64,000 nucleotides of DNA from Kitasatospora sp. CB01950 (GTDB lineage: Bacteria; Actinomycetota; Actinomycetes; Streptomycetales; Streptomycetaceae): contig NZ_LISX01000014.1 of NCBI RefSeq assembly GCF_001905465.1, positions 90,343-154,342 of the forward strand. The letters run 5' to 3'. Positions within the stretch are counted from its first letter, which is position 1. Every line of letters begins with the position of its first letter. Shown one piece after another: positions 1 through 10,005 of this stretch. The translations under genes were made by a program, and so were the position numbers. The notes under the pieces are model-generated. The model searched no databases, was not told where the DNA came from, and worked only from the letters and a program-made list of their open reading frames with translations.

Positions 1-524
1 GCCGGGCCGCGCAGGTCGCACAGGTAGGCGGCCCTGGTGGCGAGGAAGTCCTTGTCGTTGTAGGGCCGGGCGGAGAAGGCCGACATCGAGCCGCGGAAGC
101 GGGCGTTGGCCAGCAGGTTGAGCGGGAGGTACTTGTTGGCGAACTGGCCGGCGTAGACGCCGATCGCGCCGTTGAAGCGGGCCGGGTCGTGGCCGGTGTC
201 CTCCAGCGTGTGCCAGACTGTTTCGGCGAAGATCCGCTGCTGCGGGTCGCTGATCTCGGCCTGTTCGCGGGTGTAGCCGAAGAAGTCGGCGTCGAAGTGG
301 TCGGCGTTCTCGATGACGCCGGCGGCGGGGACGTAGTCGGGGTGGGTGATCATCTCCTTGGGCCAGCCGACCTCGGTCAGCTGCTCGCTGGTGAAGTGGG
401 AGATGGATTCGACGCCGTCGCGGGTGTTCTGCCAGAACGCGTCGATGGTGGGGGCGCCGGGCAGTCGTCCGCCGAGGCCGACGACCGCGATCGGTTCCAT
501 GGTGTCTTCTGGCTCGGTACTCAC
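1..524 (-). CDS. Type I polyketide synthase, N-terminal ketosynthase portion (3' end outside window)
   Basis: Only the first 174 or so residues are present; the gene continues past the left edge. The protein opens with the ketosynthase start MEPIAVVGLGGRLPGAP and carries the DPQQR motif typical of modular type I PKS ketosynthases; the catalytic Cys lies beyond the window. I chose the GTG at 524 because AGAAGGGGG precedes it by six bases; an in-frame ATG at 500 is the alternative. It begins 50 bases after the end of the NRPS gene upstream on the same strand, so it is very likely the next enzyme on the assembly line, extending the peptidyl intermediate with a ketide. Extender choice and reductive domains cannot be seen. 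Confidence 0.9.
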   Translation of the reverse strand, partial: MSTEPEDTMEPIAVVGLGGRLPGAPTIDAFWQNTRDGVESISHFTSEQLTEVGWPKEMITHPDYVPAAGVIENADHFDADFFGYTREQAEISDPQQRIFAETVWHTLEDTGHDPARFNGAIGVYAGQFANKYLPLNLLANARFRGSMSAFSARPYNDKDFLATRAAYLCDLRGP

Positions 525-573
525 CCGAGGCCCCCTTCTGCTCGTTGCCGGGTCGGTGTGGTGGTGGGCACGC

Positions 574-3500
574 TCACGCTCCTGTCCTGCCTGCGCGGCG
601 GGCGGCGGAGTTCCTGGCGCCGCGGCGGGCGGCGGCGCGGGCGGCGGCGCCGGCGGCCGGGTTGTCGTCCGCGTCGGCGTCGGGTGCGCGGTCCATGGCC
701 AGGGCCAGGGCGCGGGCGGACGGGTAGCGGAACATGTCGACCAGGGACAGGGCGCTGTCGCGCTGTTCGAGCAGCCGGGCGCGGGCGACGACGACCAGCA
801 GGGAGTTGCCGCCGAGGGCGAAGAAGCTGTCGTCCAGCCCGACCCGTTCGACGCCCAGGACGTCCCGCCACACCTCGGTGACCAGGCGTTCGGTGTCGTT
901 GGTGGGCGGGGTGTAGGCGGTGGCGTCCTCGGGGCGGCTCTCGCTCAGGTCGGGCAGCGCGTTGCGGTCGACCTTCTTGTTGGGCGTCAGCGGGACGGCG
1001 TCGATGGCGTGCACGGCGCCGGGCAGCATGTAGCCGGGCAGCCGGGTGGCGAGGTGGGCGAGCAGTTCGGCGGCGGTGGCGGTGTGCTCGGGGTCGGGGA
1101 CGTAGTAGGCGAGCAGGCGTCCCTCGGCGCCGGTGCCGCGGATGACGGCGACGGCGGAGCGCACGGCCGGGTGCTGGGCCAGGGCGGCCTCGACCTCGCC
1201 GAGTTCGATCCGGTGCCCGTGGAGCTTGACCTGGTCGTCGAGGCGGCCGAGGAACTCGAGGGTGCCCTCGGGGGTCCAGCGGGCCAGGTCGCCGGTGCGG
1301 TAGAGGCGCGCGCCCGGTGTGCCGGTGAACGGATCGGGCTGGAAGCGTTCGGCGGTGGTGCGGTTGCGGTCGAGGTAGCCGCGGACGATGCCGTCGCCGC
1401 CGAGCAGGAGTTCGCCGGGGACGCCGACGGGGCACAGCCGCAGGTCCTGGTCCGCGATGTAGGCGCGGACGTTGGCCAGCGGGCGTCCGATGGTGGCGGA
1501 GCCCTGCGCGGTGGTCGCCCACACGGCGGCCTCGGTGGGCCCGTACATGTTGTGGACGGTGCCCGCGACGGTCTCGGCGAGGGTGTCCGCGAGGTCGGTG
1601 GGCAGCGCTTCGCCGCCGACCAACAGGCGCTCCAGGCCGGGCAGTTCGGCCCGGGTGTCCTGGTCGGCGAGCAGCGCCCGGGCCAGCGACGGGGTGCACT
1701 GCAGGTGGGTGACCCGGTGGGTGCGCAGCTGTTCGGCGAGGGGTTCCTCGGTCTCGGCCAGCGCGGCGGTCCGGCGTTCCTCGCTGATGTCGCGGACGGT
1801 GACAAGGTGGGTCAGGGCGTCGAGCGCGGCCTTGTCCTCGACGCCGAAGTCGATCAGGCAGGCGACTTCGTCCGCGCCGGCGGCCTTCATCCGGTCGATC
1901 ATGTCGGCGCAGACCTGGGGGGTGCCCAGGAGGCTGGCGGTGGCGAAGAACCGTTCGAAGGCCCGGTCGACGAGTGCGCGCAGCTCCTCGGGCGGCAGGG
2001 ACTTGAAGTCCTCGGCGCTTCCGGTGGTGGCGCCCAGGGAGGCGATCAGGTCGAAGGAGGTCTCCAGGTAGCGGCTCATCGGCTCGCGCACCAGTTCGCG
2101 GACTTCTTCGAGGTCGGTGCCGACGAAGGTGTGGACCATGACCGCGACGTGGCCCTCGCCGGGGTGGCCGTGCTCGCGCCAGGTCCTGCGGTAGAGCGCG
2201 ATCTTCTCGGCGAGCTCGTCGAGGCTGTGCCCCAGCAGGTGGGTCAGCACGCCGGTGCCGGCCTCGCCGGCCATCCGGAAGGTCTCGGGGTGCTTGGCGC
2301 TGGTGAGCCACACCGGCAGCCGGCTCTGCACCGGCTTCGGGTAGATGCCGACCTCGACCTCGGCGCCGACGCCGTTGCGGCGGGTGGTCCGGTTCCCGCC
2401 CCACAGGCTGCGGACCTCGGCGAGGCCGTCCATCATCAGCTGCTTGCGGGTGGCGAAGTTGTCGGGTGCGAGGACGAAGTCGTTGGCGTGCCAGCCGGAC
2501 GCCAGCGAGATGCCGACCCGGCCGGCCGACAGGTTGTCGACGGCCGACCACTCCTCGGCCACCCGCAGCGGGTCGTGCAGCGGCATGACGACGCTGCCGG
2601 CGCGGACCTGGACGCGTTCGGTGACGGCGGCGACGGCGGCGGCCATCACGGACGGGTTCGGGTAGAGCCCGCCGAACTGGTGGAAGTGGCGTTCGGGGGT
2701 CCACACGGCGGTGAACTCGTTGCGGTCCGCGAACTTCGCGCCTTCCAGCAGCAGGCGGTAGCGGTCCTCGGGGCTGGCGTCGCTGTCGCTGCCGAAGTAG
2801 AGCAGGCTGAAGTCGATGGGACGGGAGCGGGCCGCCGCGTCGGCGCTCTGGCTGCCGGTGCGCAGCGGCGGTTCGCGGCGCAGCACGATGCGGTGGCCGT
2901 GGGTGAGGGCCCACAGCAGTTCGACGACGGAGATGTCGAAGGAGACGCTGGTGACGGCGAGCCAGGTGCTGGGTTCGTCGTCGCCGAAGGCCTCGCTCAG
3001 GCCCGCGAACAGGTTGGCGACGTTGCGGTGGGTGACCATGACGCCCTTGGGCTGTCCGGTGGACCCGGAGGTGTAGATCACGTAGGCCAGGTTGTCGGGG
3101 GTCGCCTCCGTCCCGGCGGCGCCGTCCTGGTGCTCGCCGTCGGTGTGTTCGTCGGCCGGGTGCTCGCCGGGGACCACCACGCGGGCGGCGCCCAGGCGGC
3201 CGGCCGAGGCGGCGTTGGCCGGGTCGGCGACGACCAGGCGCACGCCCGCGTCGGCGACCATGAAGGCCAGCCGCCCGGCGGGGTAGTCGGGGTCCAGCGG
3301 GAGGTAGGCCGCACCGGCCTTGAGGATGCCCAGCAGGGCCACCATCAGCAGCGAGGTGCGGTGCAGGTGGACGCCCACCGGTTCGTCGGCGGCCACCCCG
3401 AGGCGGCGCAGCCGGGCGGCGAACTGCTCGGCGCGGGCGTCGAGTTCGCGGTAGGTCAAGGTGGCGTCGGAGGCGATCAGCGCGGTGGCGTCGGGGGTGG

Positions 3501-4956
3501 CGGCCACCCGCTGGGCCAGCAGCTCGTGCACCGGCGCCCGGGAGGTGTGCGCCCGGGGGCCGGCGTGCCACTGGGCGAGGGTCTCCAGCTCGGCGGACGG
3601 CAGGACGGCCAGTTCGTCCACCGGCCGGTCGGGGTCCTGCGCGGCGGCGGCCACCACCTGGGCGTAGCGGTCGGCGAGGCGCTGGGCGGTGTCGGCCTCG
3701 AACAGGTCGGTGCTGTACTCGAGGCGGCCGTTGACGCCGTCGGGGGTACGGGTGAGGCTCAGGGTGAGGTCGAAGCGGGCGGCGCCGGTGTCGCCCAGCA
3801 CCGGGCTCACCCGGCAGCCCTGGAGGTTCGGTCCGCTGCCCTCGTCCTCCAGGCGGTAGCTGAACAGCACCTGGAACAGCGGGTTCTGGGCGAGGTCGCG
3901 GTCGGGGTGGAGCTCTTCGACCAGCTTCTCGAAGGGCAGGTCCTGGTGGGCGAGGGCGCCCTTGACCTCGTCCCACACCCGCTGGACGAGCTCGCGGAAG
4001 GTGGGGCGGGCGGCGAGGTCGCAGCGCAGCACCAGGGTGTTGGTGAAGAAGCCGATCAGCGGGGCCAGTTCGGGGCGCTCGCGTCCCGAGACGGGGGTGC
4101 CGACGACGACTTCGTCCTGGCCGACGTGGGCGCGCAGCAGGACCGCGAAGGCGGCGAGCAGCACGCTGTAGAGGGTGGCGCCCTCGCCGCGGCCCAGCTC
4201 GTCGAGGCGCCGGACGGCGTCGGCGGGCAGGGCGAAGGTGAGCGCGGCGCCGCGGTAGCTCTGCACCGGCGGACGGGGGTGGTCGGTGGGCAGGTTCTGG
4301 GCGGGCATGCCCTCCAGGTGCTGCTTCCAGTACCCCAGCAGGCGGGTGAGCTCGGGGCCGGCCAGGGTCTCCTGCTGCCAGTGCGCGAAGTCGGCGTACT
4401 GCATGGGCAGTTCGCCCGGCGGCCGGCCGCCCTCGGTGAGGGCGGCGCGGTAGTGGGTCCCGATCTCCTTGCCGAGGGTGCCCACCGAGGGGGCGTCGCA
4501 GGCGAGATGGTGGACGGTCAGCAGCAGGCGGTGGTGCTCGGGGCCCAGGCGCAGCAGGCGGGCCCGCAGGACGCGTCCGGCGAGCAGGTCGAAGGGGGTG
4601 CCGGCCTCCTCGTCGGCCAGGGCCGCGGCCCGGGCCGCGATCTGCTGCGGGCTGTCGCCCCGGTCGGTGAGGTCGGTGACCGGGACGGTCACCGGGGCGG
4701 GCGCCAGCACCATCTGGTGGGGGGCGCCGGCGACGGAGCGGAACGCGGTGCGCAGGATCTCGTGGCGGCGCGCCGTCTCGGTCAGCGCCTGCTGGAGGGC
4801 GTCGGCGTCCAGCGGGCCGGTGATGTCGTAGCCCAGCGGGACGTTGTAGACCGCGCTGCCGGGCTGGAGCTGGTCGAGGAACCACAGGCGCTGCTGGGCG
4901 TAGGACAGCGGGGCGCGGTCGTCGTCGCCGGTGTCGGCTTCCAGGTGGGTGTTCAC
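574..4956 (-). CDS. NRPS module C-A-T with a luciferase-like monooxygenase inserted in the A domain
   Basis: A 1460-aa nonribosomal peptide synthetase. Order by approximate residue: condensation 15-440 (second-half motif HHLACDA, a variant of HHxxxDG), adenylation first half 480-700 (YTSGSTGQPKG near 624; FDISVVELLW), a complete flavin-dependent luciferase-like monooxygenase 710-1040 (SLLYFGSD, GISLASGWHANDF), adenylation second half 1050-1330 (NMYGPTEAAVW, LTPNKKVDR lysine near 1325), and a T domain (FFALGGNSLL near 1380). By eye the ten-residue specificity code is D-I-V-Q-V-G-M-V-W-K, close to the glycine code DILQLGLIWK. No thioesterase is present, so the chain passes to the PKS downstream. 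The start is GTG at 4956, overlapping the preceding NRPS stop by four bases. Predicted role: add a glycine-like residue and oxidise it while tethered; the substrate is inferred. Confidence 0.93.
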   Translation of the reverse strand: MNTHLEADTGDDDRAPLSYAQQRLWFLDQLQPGSAVYNVPLGYDITGPLDADALQQALTETARRHEILRTAFRSVAGAPHQMVLAPAPVTVPVTDLTDRGDSPQQIAARAAALADEEAGTPFDLLAGRVLRARLLRLGPEHHRLLLTVHHLACDAPSVGTLGKEIGTHYRAALTEGGRPPGELPMQYADFAHWQQETLAGPELTRLLGYWKQHLEGMPAQNLPTDHPRPPVQSYRGAALTFALPADAVRRLDELGRGEGATLYSVLLAAFAVLLRAHVGQDEVVVGTPVSGRERPELAPLIGFFTNTLVLRCDLAARPTFRELVQRVWDEVKGALAHQDLPFEKLVEELHPDRDLAQNPLFQVLFSYRLEDEGSGPNLQGCRVSPVLGDTGAARFDLTLSLTRTPDGVNGRLEYSTDLFEADTAQRLADRYAQVVAAAAQDPDRPVDELAVLPSAELETLAQWHAGPRAHTSRAPVHELLAQRVAATPDATALIASDATLTYRELDARAEQFAARLRRLGVAADEPVGVHLHRTSLLMVALLGILKAGAAYLPLDPDYPAGRLAFMVADAGVRLVVADPANAASAGRLGAARVVVPGEHPADEHTDGEHQDGAAGTEATPDNLAYVIYTSGSTGQPKGVMVTHRNVANLFAGLSEAFGDDEPSTWLAVTSVSFDISVVELLWALTHGHRIVLRREPPLRTGSQSADAAARSRPIDFSLLYFGSDSDASPEDRYRLLLEGAKFADRNEFTAVWTPERHFHQFGGLYPNPSVMAAAVAAVTERVQVRAGSVVMPLHDPLRVAEEWSAVDNLSAGRVGISLASGWHANDFVLAPDNFATRKQLMMDGLAEVRSLWGGNRTTRRNGVGAEVEVGIYPKPVQSRLPVWLTSAKHPETFRMAGEAGTGVLTHLLGHSLDELAEKIALYRRTWREHGHPGEGHVAVMVHTFVGTDLEEVRELVREPMSRYLETSFDLIASLGATTGSAEDFKSLPPEELRALVDRAFERFFATASLLGTPQVCADMIDRMKAAGADEVACLIDFGVEDKAALDALTHLVTVRDISEERRTAALAETEEPLAEQLRTHRVTHLQCTPSLARALLADQDTRAELPGLERLLVGGEALPTDLADTLAETVAGTVHNMYGPTEAAVWATTAQGSATIGRPLANVRAYIADQDLRLCPVGVPGELLLGGDGIVRGYLDRNRTTAERFQPDPFTGTPGARLYRTGDLARWTPEGTLEFLGRLDDQVKLHGHRIELGEVEAALAQHPAVRSAVAVIRGTGAEGRLLAYYVPDPEHTATAAELLAHLATRLPGYMLPGAVHAIDAVPLTPNKKVDRNALPDLSESRPEDATAYTPPTNDTERLVTEVWRDVLGVERVGLDDSFFALGGNSLLVVVARARLLEQRDSALSLVDMFRYPSARALALAMDRAPDADADDNPAAGAAARAAARRGARNSAARRAGRTGA

Positions 4957-7900
4957 AGCTGTTCCCCGTCTTCCTGCAGGGCGGCGGCGCGGCGGGCGCG
5001 CGGGAGGATCGGACCGGCGCCGCCGGCCCCGGTGGCGGCGGCGTCGACGGCTTCGGCGAGGCCGGCGACGGTGGGCCGCTGCAGGAACGCGGAGATCGGG
5101 ACGGCGGTGGCGAAGGCCTCGTTGACCTGCGCGACGAGGCGGGCCGCGAGCAGGGAGTGGCCGCCGGCGCGGAAGAAGTCGTCGCTGCGTCCCAGCGACT
5201 GCCCGCGCAGCAGCTCGGAGGCGATCTGCGCGATGCGCTCCTCGGTCGGGCCCTCCGGGGCCTGCTGCTTCTGGGCACGGGCGGGCGCGGTCGGGGCGAG
5301 CGCGGCCAGCGCGTCGTGGTCGACCTTGCCGTGCCCGGTCAGCGGCAGCGTCTCCAGCAGCAGCACGCGCTGGGGGACCATGTAGATCGGCAGGCGGTCC
5401 TGGAGGAAGGCGGTGAGCTTGTCCTCGGAGGTCTGCTCGCCGTGGCCGTGGGTGCAGACGTAGGCCACCAGGGTGGTGTCGGCGCCGGGGGCGGGGGTGC
5501 GGGCCAGCACGGCGGCGTCCTTGACGTCGGGGTGCTCGCGCAGGGTGGCGGCCACCTCGCCGGGCTCGATGCGGAAGCCGCGGATCTTGACCTGCTCGTC
5601 CGCGCGGCCCAGGAACTCCAACTGCCCGTCGGGCAGCCAGCGCACCAGGTCGCCGGTGCGGTAGAGCCGGGCGCCGGGGGTGTCGGAGAACGGGTCGGGC
5701 AGGAAGCTCTGCTCGGTCAGGTCGGGGCGGTTGACGTAGCCGCGGGCCACGCCGGCGCCGCCGACGTACAGCTCGCCGCACACGCCGGTGGGCACGGGTC
5801 GGCGCTGGGCGTCCAGGACGTGGGCGGTGGTGCCGGCGATCGGGCGGCCGATCGCGGGGCGCTGCGCGTGGGTGTCCGGCACGACGGCGGCGGTGGCGAC
5901 GACGGTGCTCTCGGTCGGCCCGTAGTGGTTGTACAGGGCGAACGGCAGGCCCTGCGGCGGCGCGGCGGGCAGGACGTCGCCGCCGGTGAGCAGCGAGCGC
6001 AGGGCGGTGTCGGCGGGCCAGGACTCGTTCAGGGCGGCCGCGGCGATCGGGGTGGGCAGGAACGCGGTGGTGATCTTCTCCTGGGCGAGCCAGTCGACCA
6101 GCGGCGCCGGGGCGGCGCGCAGGTCGTCGGGGACGACGGTCAGGGTGGCGCCGGCGGCCAGGGTCGGCCAGATCTCCCAGGTGGAGGCGTCGAAGCCGGG
6201 GCTGGCGAACAGCGTGGTGCGATGGGTGGCGTCGAGCCCGTACTGGGCGGTGTGCCAGGCGACCAGGTTGCTCAGGCCGCGGTGTTCGAGGGCGACGCCC
6301 TTGGGGCGGCCGGTGGAGCCGGAGGTGTAGATGAGGTAGGCCAGCCGGCCGGGGGCGAGCGCGTCGGCGCGCACCGCCTCCTGGTCCGCGGCGCCGCTCC
6401 CGCCGGCGTCGACGATCAGCACGCGCAGGTCCTGCTCGGTCTGCGGCAGCTGCGGGCGGGTGCGGGCGGTGGCGAGCACGGTGCGCGCGGCGGCGTCCTG
6501 CAGGATGTAGGCCACCCGCTCGGCGGGGTAGCTCGGGTCGACGGGCAGGTAGCAGCCGCCGGCCATCAGGACGGCGAGCTCGCCGACCACCAGCTCCGCG
6601 GAGCGCTCGGCGTACACCGCCACCGGCTCCTCGGCGGCCAGGTCGGCGGCGCGCAGCTCGGCGGCCAGGGCGCCGGCGCGCTGCCACAGCTGCGCGTAGC
6701 TGAGCTGTCCGCCGTTCCAGCGCACGGCGGCGGCGTCGGGGTGCTGCTCGACCTGGCGGGCGATCAGCTCGGTGACCGGCGCGGTGGCCGGCGCGCCCTC
6801 GGCGGAGCCGTGGGTCCAGCCCTGCAGCTGGTCGGCCTCGGTCTCCGAGAGCAGGCGCAGGCTGCCGACCTTGCTCTCGGGGCGCTCCATGGCGTCGGAG
6901 AGCAGGGTCAGGTAGTGCGCGATCATCCGCTCGACGGTCTCCGCGTCGAACAGCTCCGAGGAGTGCTCCCAGATCATCCACAGGTCGTCGTCCTCGGGGC
7001 GCGGGGCCCGGCCCATGCGCTGCTCGGCGCGCGGGATCACGATGATGTTGAGGTCGGACTTGGCGGTCTTGTTCGAGCGCTCGGTGACCTTGCCGGTCAG
7101 CCCGCCGAAGTCGATGTCGGGCACCCCGGAGTCGTGGAAGCTGAACATGACTTGGAACAGCGGGGTGCGCGAGGGGTCGCGGGCCGGGTCGATCGCGTCG
7201 ATGACGGCGTCCACCGGGGTGTCCGACCAGGCCAGCGTCTCGGCCACGCTCTGGCGCACCTGCGCGAGCAGGTCGCTGAAGGCCTGGTCGCCGGTGACCT
7301 TCGTCCGCAGGACCAGCGTGTTGACGAGCATGCCCAGCAGCGGTTCCAGCTCGGGCAGGTTGCGGTTGGCGGCGCCGGTGCCCACCAGCATGTCCTGCTG
7401 CCCGGTGTAGCGGTACAGCAGCGCGGCGAAGCCCGCGTACATGGTGGTGAACAGCGAGATGCGGTTCTCGCGGCTGAAGGCGCGCAGGCGCCGGGCCAGG
7501 GGGGCGGGGACGAGGATGCGCGGCGCGCGGCCGCGGAAGGTCATCACCGGGGGGCGGGGCCGGTCGGCGGGCAGTTCCAGGGTGTCGGGCGCGCCGGCCA
7601 GCCGGGCGGTCCAGTGCTCGACGTGCGCGCGCAGCACGTCGCCGCTCATCCAGTCGCGCTGCCAGATGGCGTAGTCGGCGTACTGGACGGGCAGTTCGGC
7701 CAGCGGCGAGGGCTGGTGGGCCTTGAACGCCGGGTAGAGCGCGCGCAGCTCGTTCAGGAACACCGACAGCGACCAGCCGTCGTGGACGAAGTGGTGCTCC
7801 ACGTGCAGGAAGGTGTTGTTGCCGTCGCCGTGGCGCAGCAGCACCCAGCGGGCCAGCGGGGGCTTGCTCAGGTCGAAGGGCTCGCGCAGCCGCGCGGCCA

Positions 7901-9968
7901 CCGCCTCGTCGGCCTCTTCGGCGGGGACGTCCAGCACCAGCAGCGAGGCCTTGGCCTCGGCCAGCGGGCGCTGGTAGCCCACGCCGCCGATGGAGACGAA
8001 CGTGGTGCGCAGGACCTCGTGGCGGCGGACGATCTCGTCGAGCGAGGCTTGCAGCGCCTCCACGTCGACCTCGCCCTGCAGGGACACGGTGGCCTGGAAG
8101 TTGTAGGCGAGGTTGCCCGGGGACAGCTGCTCGAAGAACCAGACCCGCTCCTGCGGCAGCGACAGCGGGATGGGACGGTTGCGCGCGGCGCGGCGCAGCG
8201 GCGGGGGCGTGGGGGCCAGGGCGGTGTCCGCGTCGGCGCCGTCGGCGCGGCTGTCGATGATCCGGCCGAGGGTGGCGATGGTCGGGGCGCCGAACAGCTC
8301 CGGCACGGTCACCACCGCGTGCAGCTCGGAGGCGACCTTGGCCACCAGGCCGGCCACCAGCAACGAGTTGCCGCCCAGGGCGAAGAAGTCGTCGTGCACG
8401 CCGACCTCGGCGCCGCCCAGCAGCCCGGAGACGATGCGCGCCAGCGCCACCTCGGTCGGGGTGCTCGGCGCGACCACGTCGGCGGCCAGCCCGGAGGCCG
8501 AGCGGTCGGGCGCGGGCAGCGCGGCCCGGTCGACCTTCCCGTTGGGCGTCAGCGGCAGCGCGGGCAGCGTGACCACGGCGCCCGGCACCATGTAGGCCGG
8601 CAGCCGGGAGCCGAGGAACTCGACCAGCTCGGCGGTGGGAATGGCGCCGACGACGTAGCCCACCAGGCGGGCGTTGGGCCGGCCCGAGTTCTCGACCGCC
8701 ACGAAGGCGTCGCGGACCCCGGGGTGCTGCTTGAGGACGGTGGCCACCTCGCCCGGCTCGATGCGGAACCCGCGGATCTTGGCCTGGTCGTCGTAGCGGC
8801 CGATGTACTCGAAGACGCCGTCCGCGCGGCGGCGCACCTTGTCACCGGTGCGGTACATGCGCTCGCCGGGTACCAGGATGTCCGGGACGAACGCCGCGGC
8901 GGTGGCCGCCGGCTCGTGCAGGTAGCCGCGGGCCACGCACGCGCCCGCCAGGCACAGCTCGCCGGCCTCGCCGTCGGGCACCGGGTCCAGGCCGTCCAGG
9001 ACGTAGGCGCGCACCCCGTCCACCGGCACGCCGATCGGCGGGGGAACCGGTCCGCCGGGCAGCACCTCGCAGGCCGTCACCTTCACGGTCGCCTCGGTGG
9101 GGCCGTACAGGTTCACCACCTGGAAGGGCAGGCCCTCGGGAACGCCGCGCTGCATCGCCGAGCCGCCGGTGTGCAGGGTCCGCAGCACGGTGTGCGCGGG
9201 CCAGGACTCCTCCAGCACCGCCTCGGCCAGCGGGGTGGGCAGGAACGTGACGGTGATGCGCTCCTGGGCCAGCCACTCGGTCAGCTCCGGCGGGGAGGTC
9301 CGCACCCGCGCGGGCGGCACGACCAGCGTCGCGCCGGCGGTCAGGGTGAACCAGATGTCCTGGACGGACACGTCGAAGCCGGGGCTGGCCAGCAGCGTGC
9401 TGCGGTCGTCGGAGCGCGTGCCGTACGTCGCGTGGTGCCAGTGCATCAGGTTCGCCAGGCTCGCGTGGCTGACGGCCACGCCCTTGGGCCGGCCGGTGGA
9501 ACCGGAGGTGTAGATCACGTAGGCCAGCGAGTCGCCTTCGATCGCGGGCAGCGGCGGGGGCGTGAAGTCGGCCGGGACCTCGCGGTCCAGGTCCACCAGG
9601 AGGACGTCCTCGCCCAGCTGCACGTCGGTGGCGGCCGGAGCGGCGGTGGTCAGCACCGCCACCGCGCCCGAGGCGTCCAGGAGTTGACGCACCCGCGCGC
9701 CCGGGTGGGCCGGGTCCAGCGGCAGGTAGGCGCCGCCCGCGAGCAGCACCGCCACCTCCGCGACCACCAGGTGCGCCGACCGGTCGGCGTACACGGCCAC
9801 CACGCTGTCGGGGCCCACGCCCCGGTCGGTGAGTTCGGCCGCCAGGGCGTAGGCGTTCGCGGCCAGCGCGCGGTAGGTCAGTTCCAGCTCACCGTCCTGT
9901 ACGGCGATGGTGTCGGGTGCTTCGATCACTCGGGCGTGGAATTCGTTGAGGACCATGTCGCGCGTCAT
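4953..9968 (-). CDS. NRPS, A-T-C-A-T, likely loading plus first extension module
   Basis: A 1671-aa synthetase. The first adenylation domain starts at the N terminus (YTSGSTGRPKG near 155), then a T domain (FFALGGNSLL near 537), condensation (LSLPQERVWFFEQL near 605; HHFVHDG near 727, intact HHxxxDG), a second adenylation domain (YTSGSTGRPKG near 1217) and a second T domain (FFRAGGHSLL near 1603). The absence of a leading C domain marks it as the loading protein. By-eye codes: A1 D-V-Q-F-H-G-L-V-K-K, which I cannot assign; A2 D-A-W-F-L-G-H-V-V-K, one change from the leucine code DAWFLGNVVK. The gene sits 37 bases after the mbtH-like gene and its stop overlaps the next NRPS start (GTGA), so the three genes form one translationally coupled operon. 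Confidence 0.95.
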   Translation of the reverse strand: MTRDMVLNEFHARVIEAPDTIAVQDGELELTYRALAANAYALAAELTDRGVGPDSVVAVYADRSAHLVVAEVAVLLAGGAYLPLDPAHPGARVRQLLDASGAVAVLTTAAPAATDVQLGEDVLLVDLDREVPADFTPPPLPAIEGDSLAYVIYTSGSTGRPKGVAVSHASLANLMHWHHATYGTRSDDRSTLLASPGFDVSVQDIWFTLTAGATLVVPPARVRTSPPELTEWLAQERITVTFLPTPLAEAVLEESWPAHTVLRTLHTGGSAMQRGVPEGLPFQVVNLYGPTEATVKVTACEVLPGGPVPPPIGVPVDGVRAYVLDGLDPVPDGEAGELCLAGACVARGYLHEPAATAAAFVPDILVPGERMYRTGDKVRRRADGVFEYIGRYDDQAKIRGFRIEPGEVATVLKQHPGVRDAFVAVENSGRPNARLVGYVVGAIPTAELVEFLGSRLPAYMVPGAVVTLPALPLTPNGKVDRAALPAPDRSASGLAADVVAPSTPTEVALARIVSGLLGGAEVGVHDDFFALGGNSLLVAGLVAKVASELHAVVTVPELFGAPTIATLGRIIDSRADGADADTALAPTPPPLRRAARNRPIPLSLPQERVWFFEQLSPGNLAYNFQATVSLQGEVDVEALQASLDEIVRRHEVLRTTFVSIGGVGYQRPLAEAKASLLVLDVPAEEADEAVAARLREPFDLSKPPLARWVLLRHGDGNNTFLHVEHHFVHDGWSLSVFLNELRALYPAFKAHQPSPLAELPVQYADYAIWQRDWMSGDVLRAHVEHWTARLAGAPDTLELPADRPRPPVMTFRGRAPRILVPAPLARRLRAFSRENRISLFTTMYAGFAALLYRYTGQQDMLVGTGAANRNLPELEPLLGMLVNTLVLRTKVTGDQAFSDLLAQVRQSVAETLAWSDTPVDAVIDAIDPARDPSRTPLFQVMFSFHDSGVPDIDFGGLTGKVTERSNKTAKSDLNIIVIPRAEQRMGRAPRPEDDDLWMIWEHSSELFDAETVERMIAHYLTLLSDAMERPESKVGSLRLLSETEADQLQGWTHGSAEGAPATAPVTELIARQVEQHPDAAAVRWNGGQLSYAQLWQRAGALAAELRAADLAAEEPVAVYAERSAELVVGELAVLMAGGCYLPVDPSYPAERVAYILQDAAARTVLATARTRPQLPQTEQDLRVLIVDAGGSGAADQEAVRADALAPGRLAYLIYTSGSTGRPKGVALEHRGLSNLVAWHTAQYGLDATHRTTLFASPGFDASTWEIWPTLAAGATLTVVPDDLRAAPAPLVDWLAQEKITTAFLPTPIAAAALNESWPADTALRSLLTGGDVLPAAPPQGLPFALYNHYGPTESTVVATAAVVPDTHAQRPAIGRPIAGTTAHVLDAQRRPVPTGVCGELYVGGAGVARGYVNRPDLTEQSFLPDPFSDTPGARLYRTGDLVRWLPDGQLEFLGRADEQVKIRGFRIEPGEVAATLREHPDVKDAAVLARTPAPGADTTLVAYVCTHGHGEQTSEDKLTAFLQDRLPIYMVPQRVLLLETLPLTGHGKVDHDALAALAPTAPARAQKQQAPEGPTEERIAQIASELLRGQSLGRSDDFFRAGGHSLLAARLVAQVNEAFATAVPISAFLQRPTVAGLAEAVDAAATGAGGAGPILPRARRAAALQEDGEQL

Positions 9969-10005
9969 CCTTCACTGCCGGGAAAGTGGGTGGCTGGAAC
10001 GGGGA

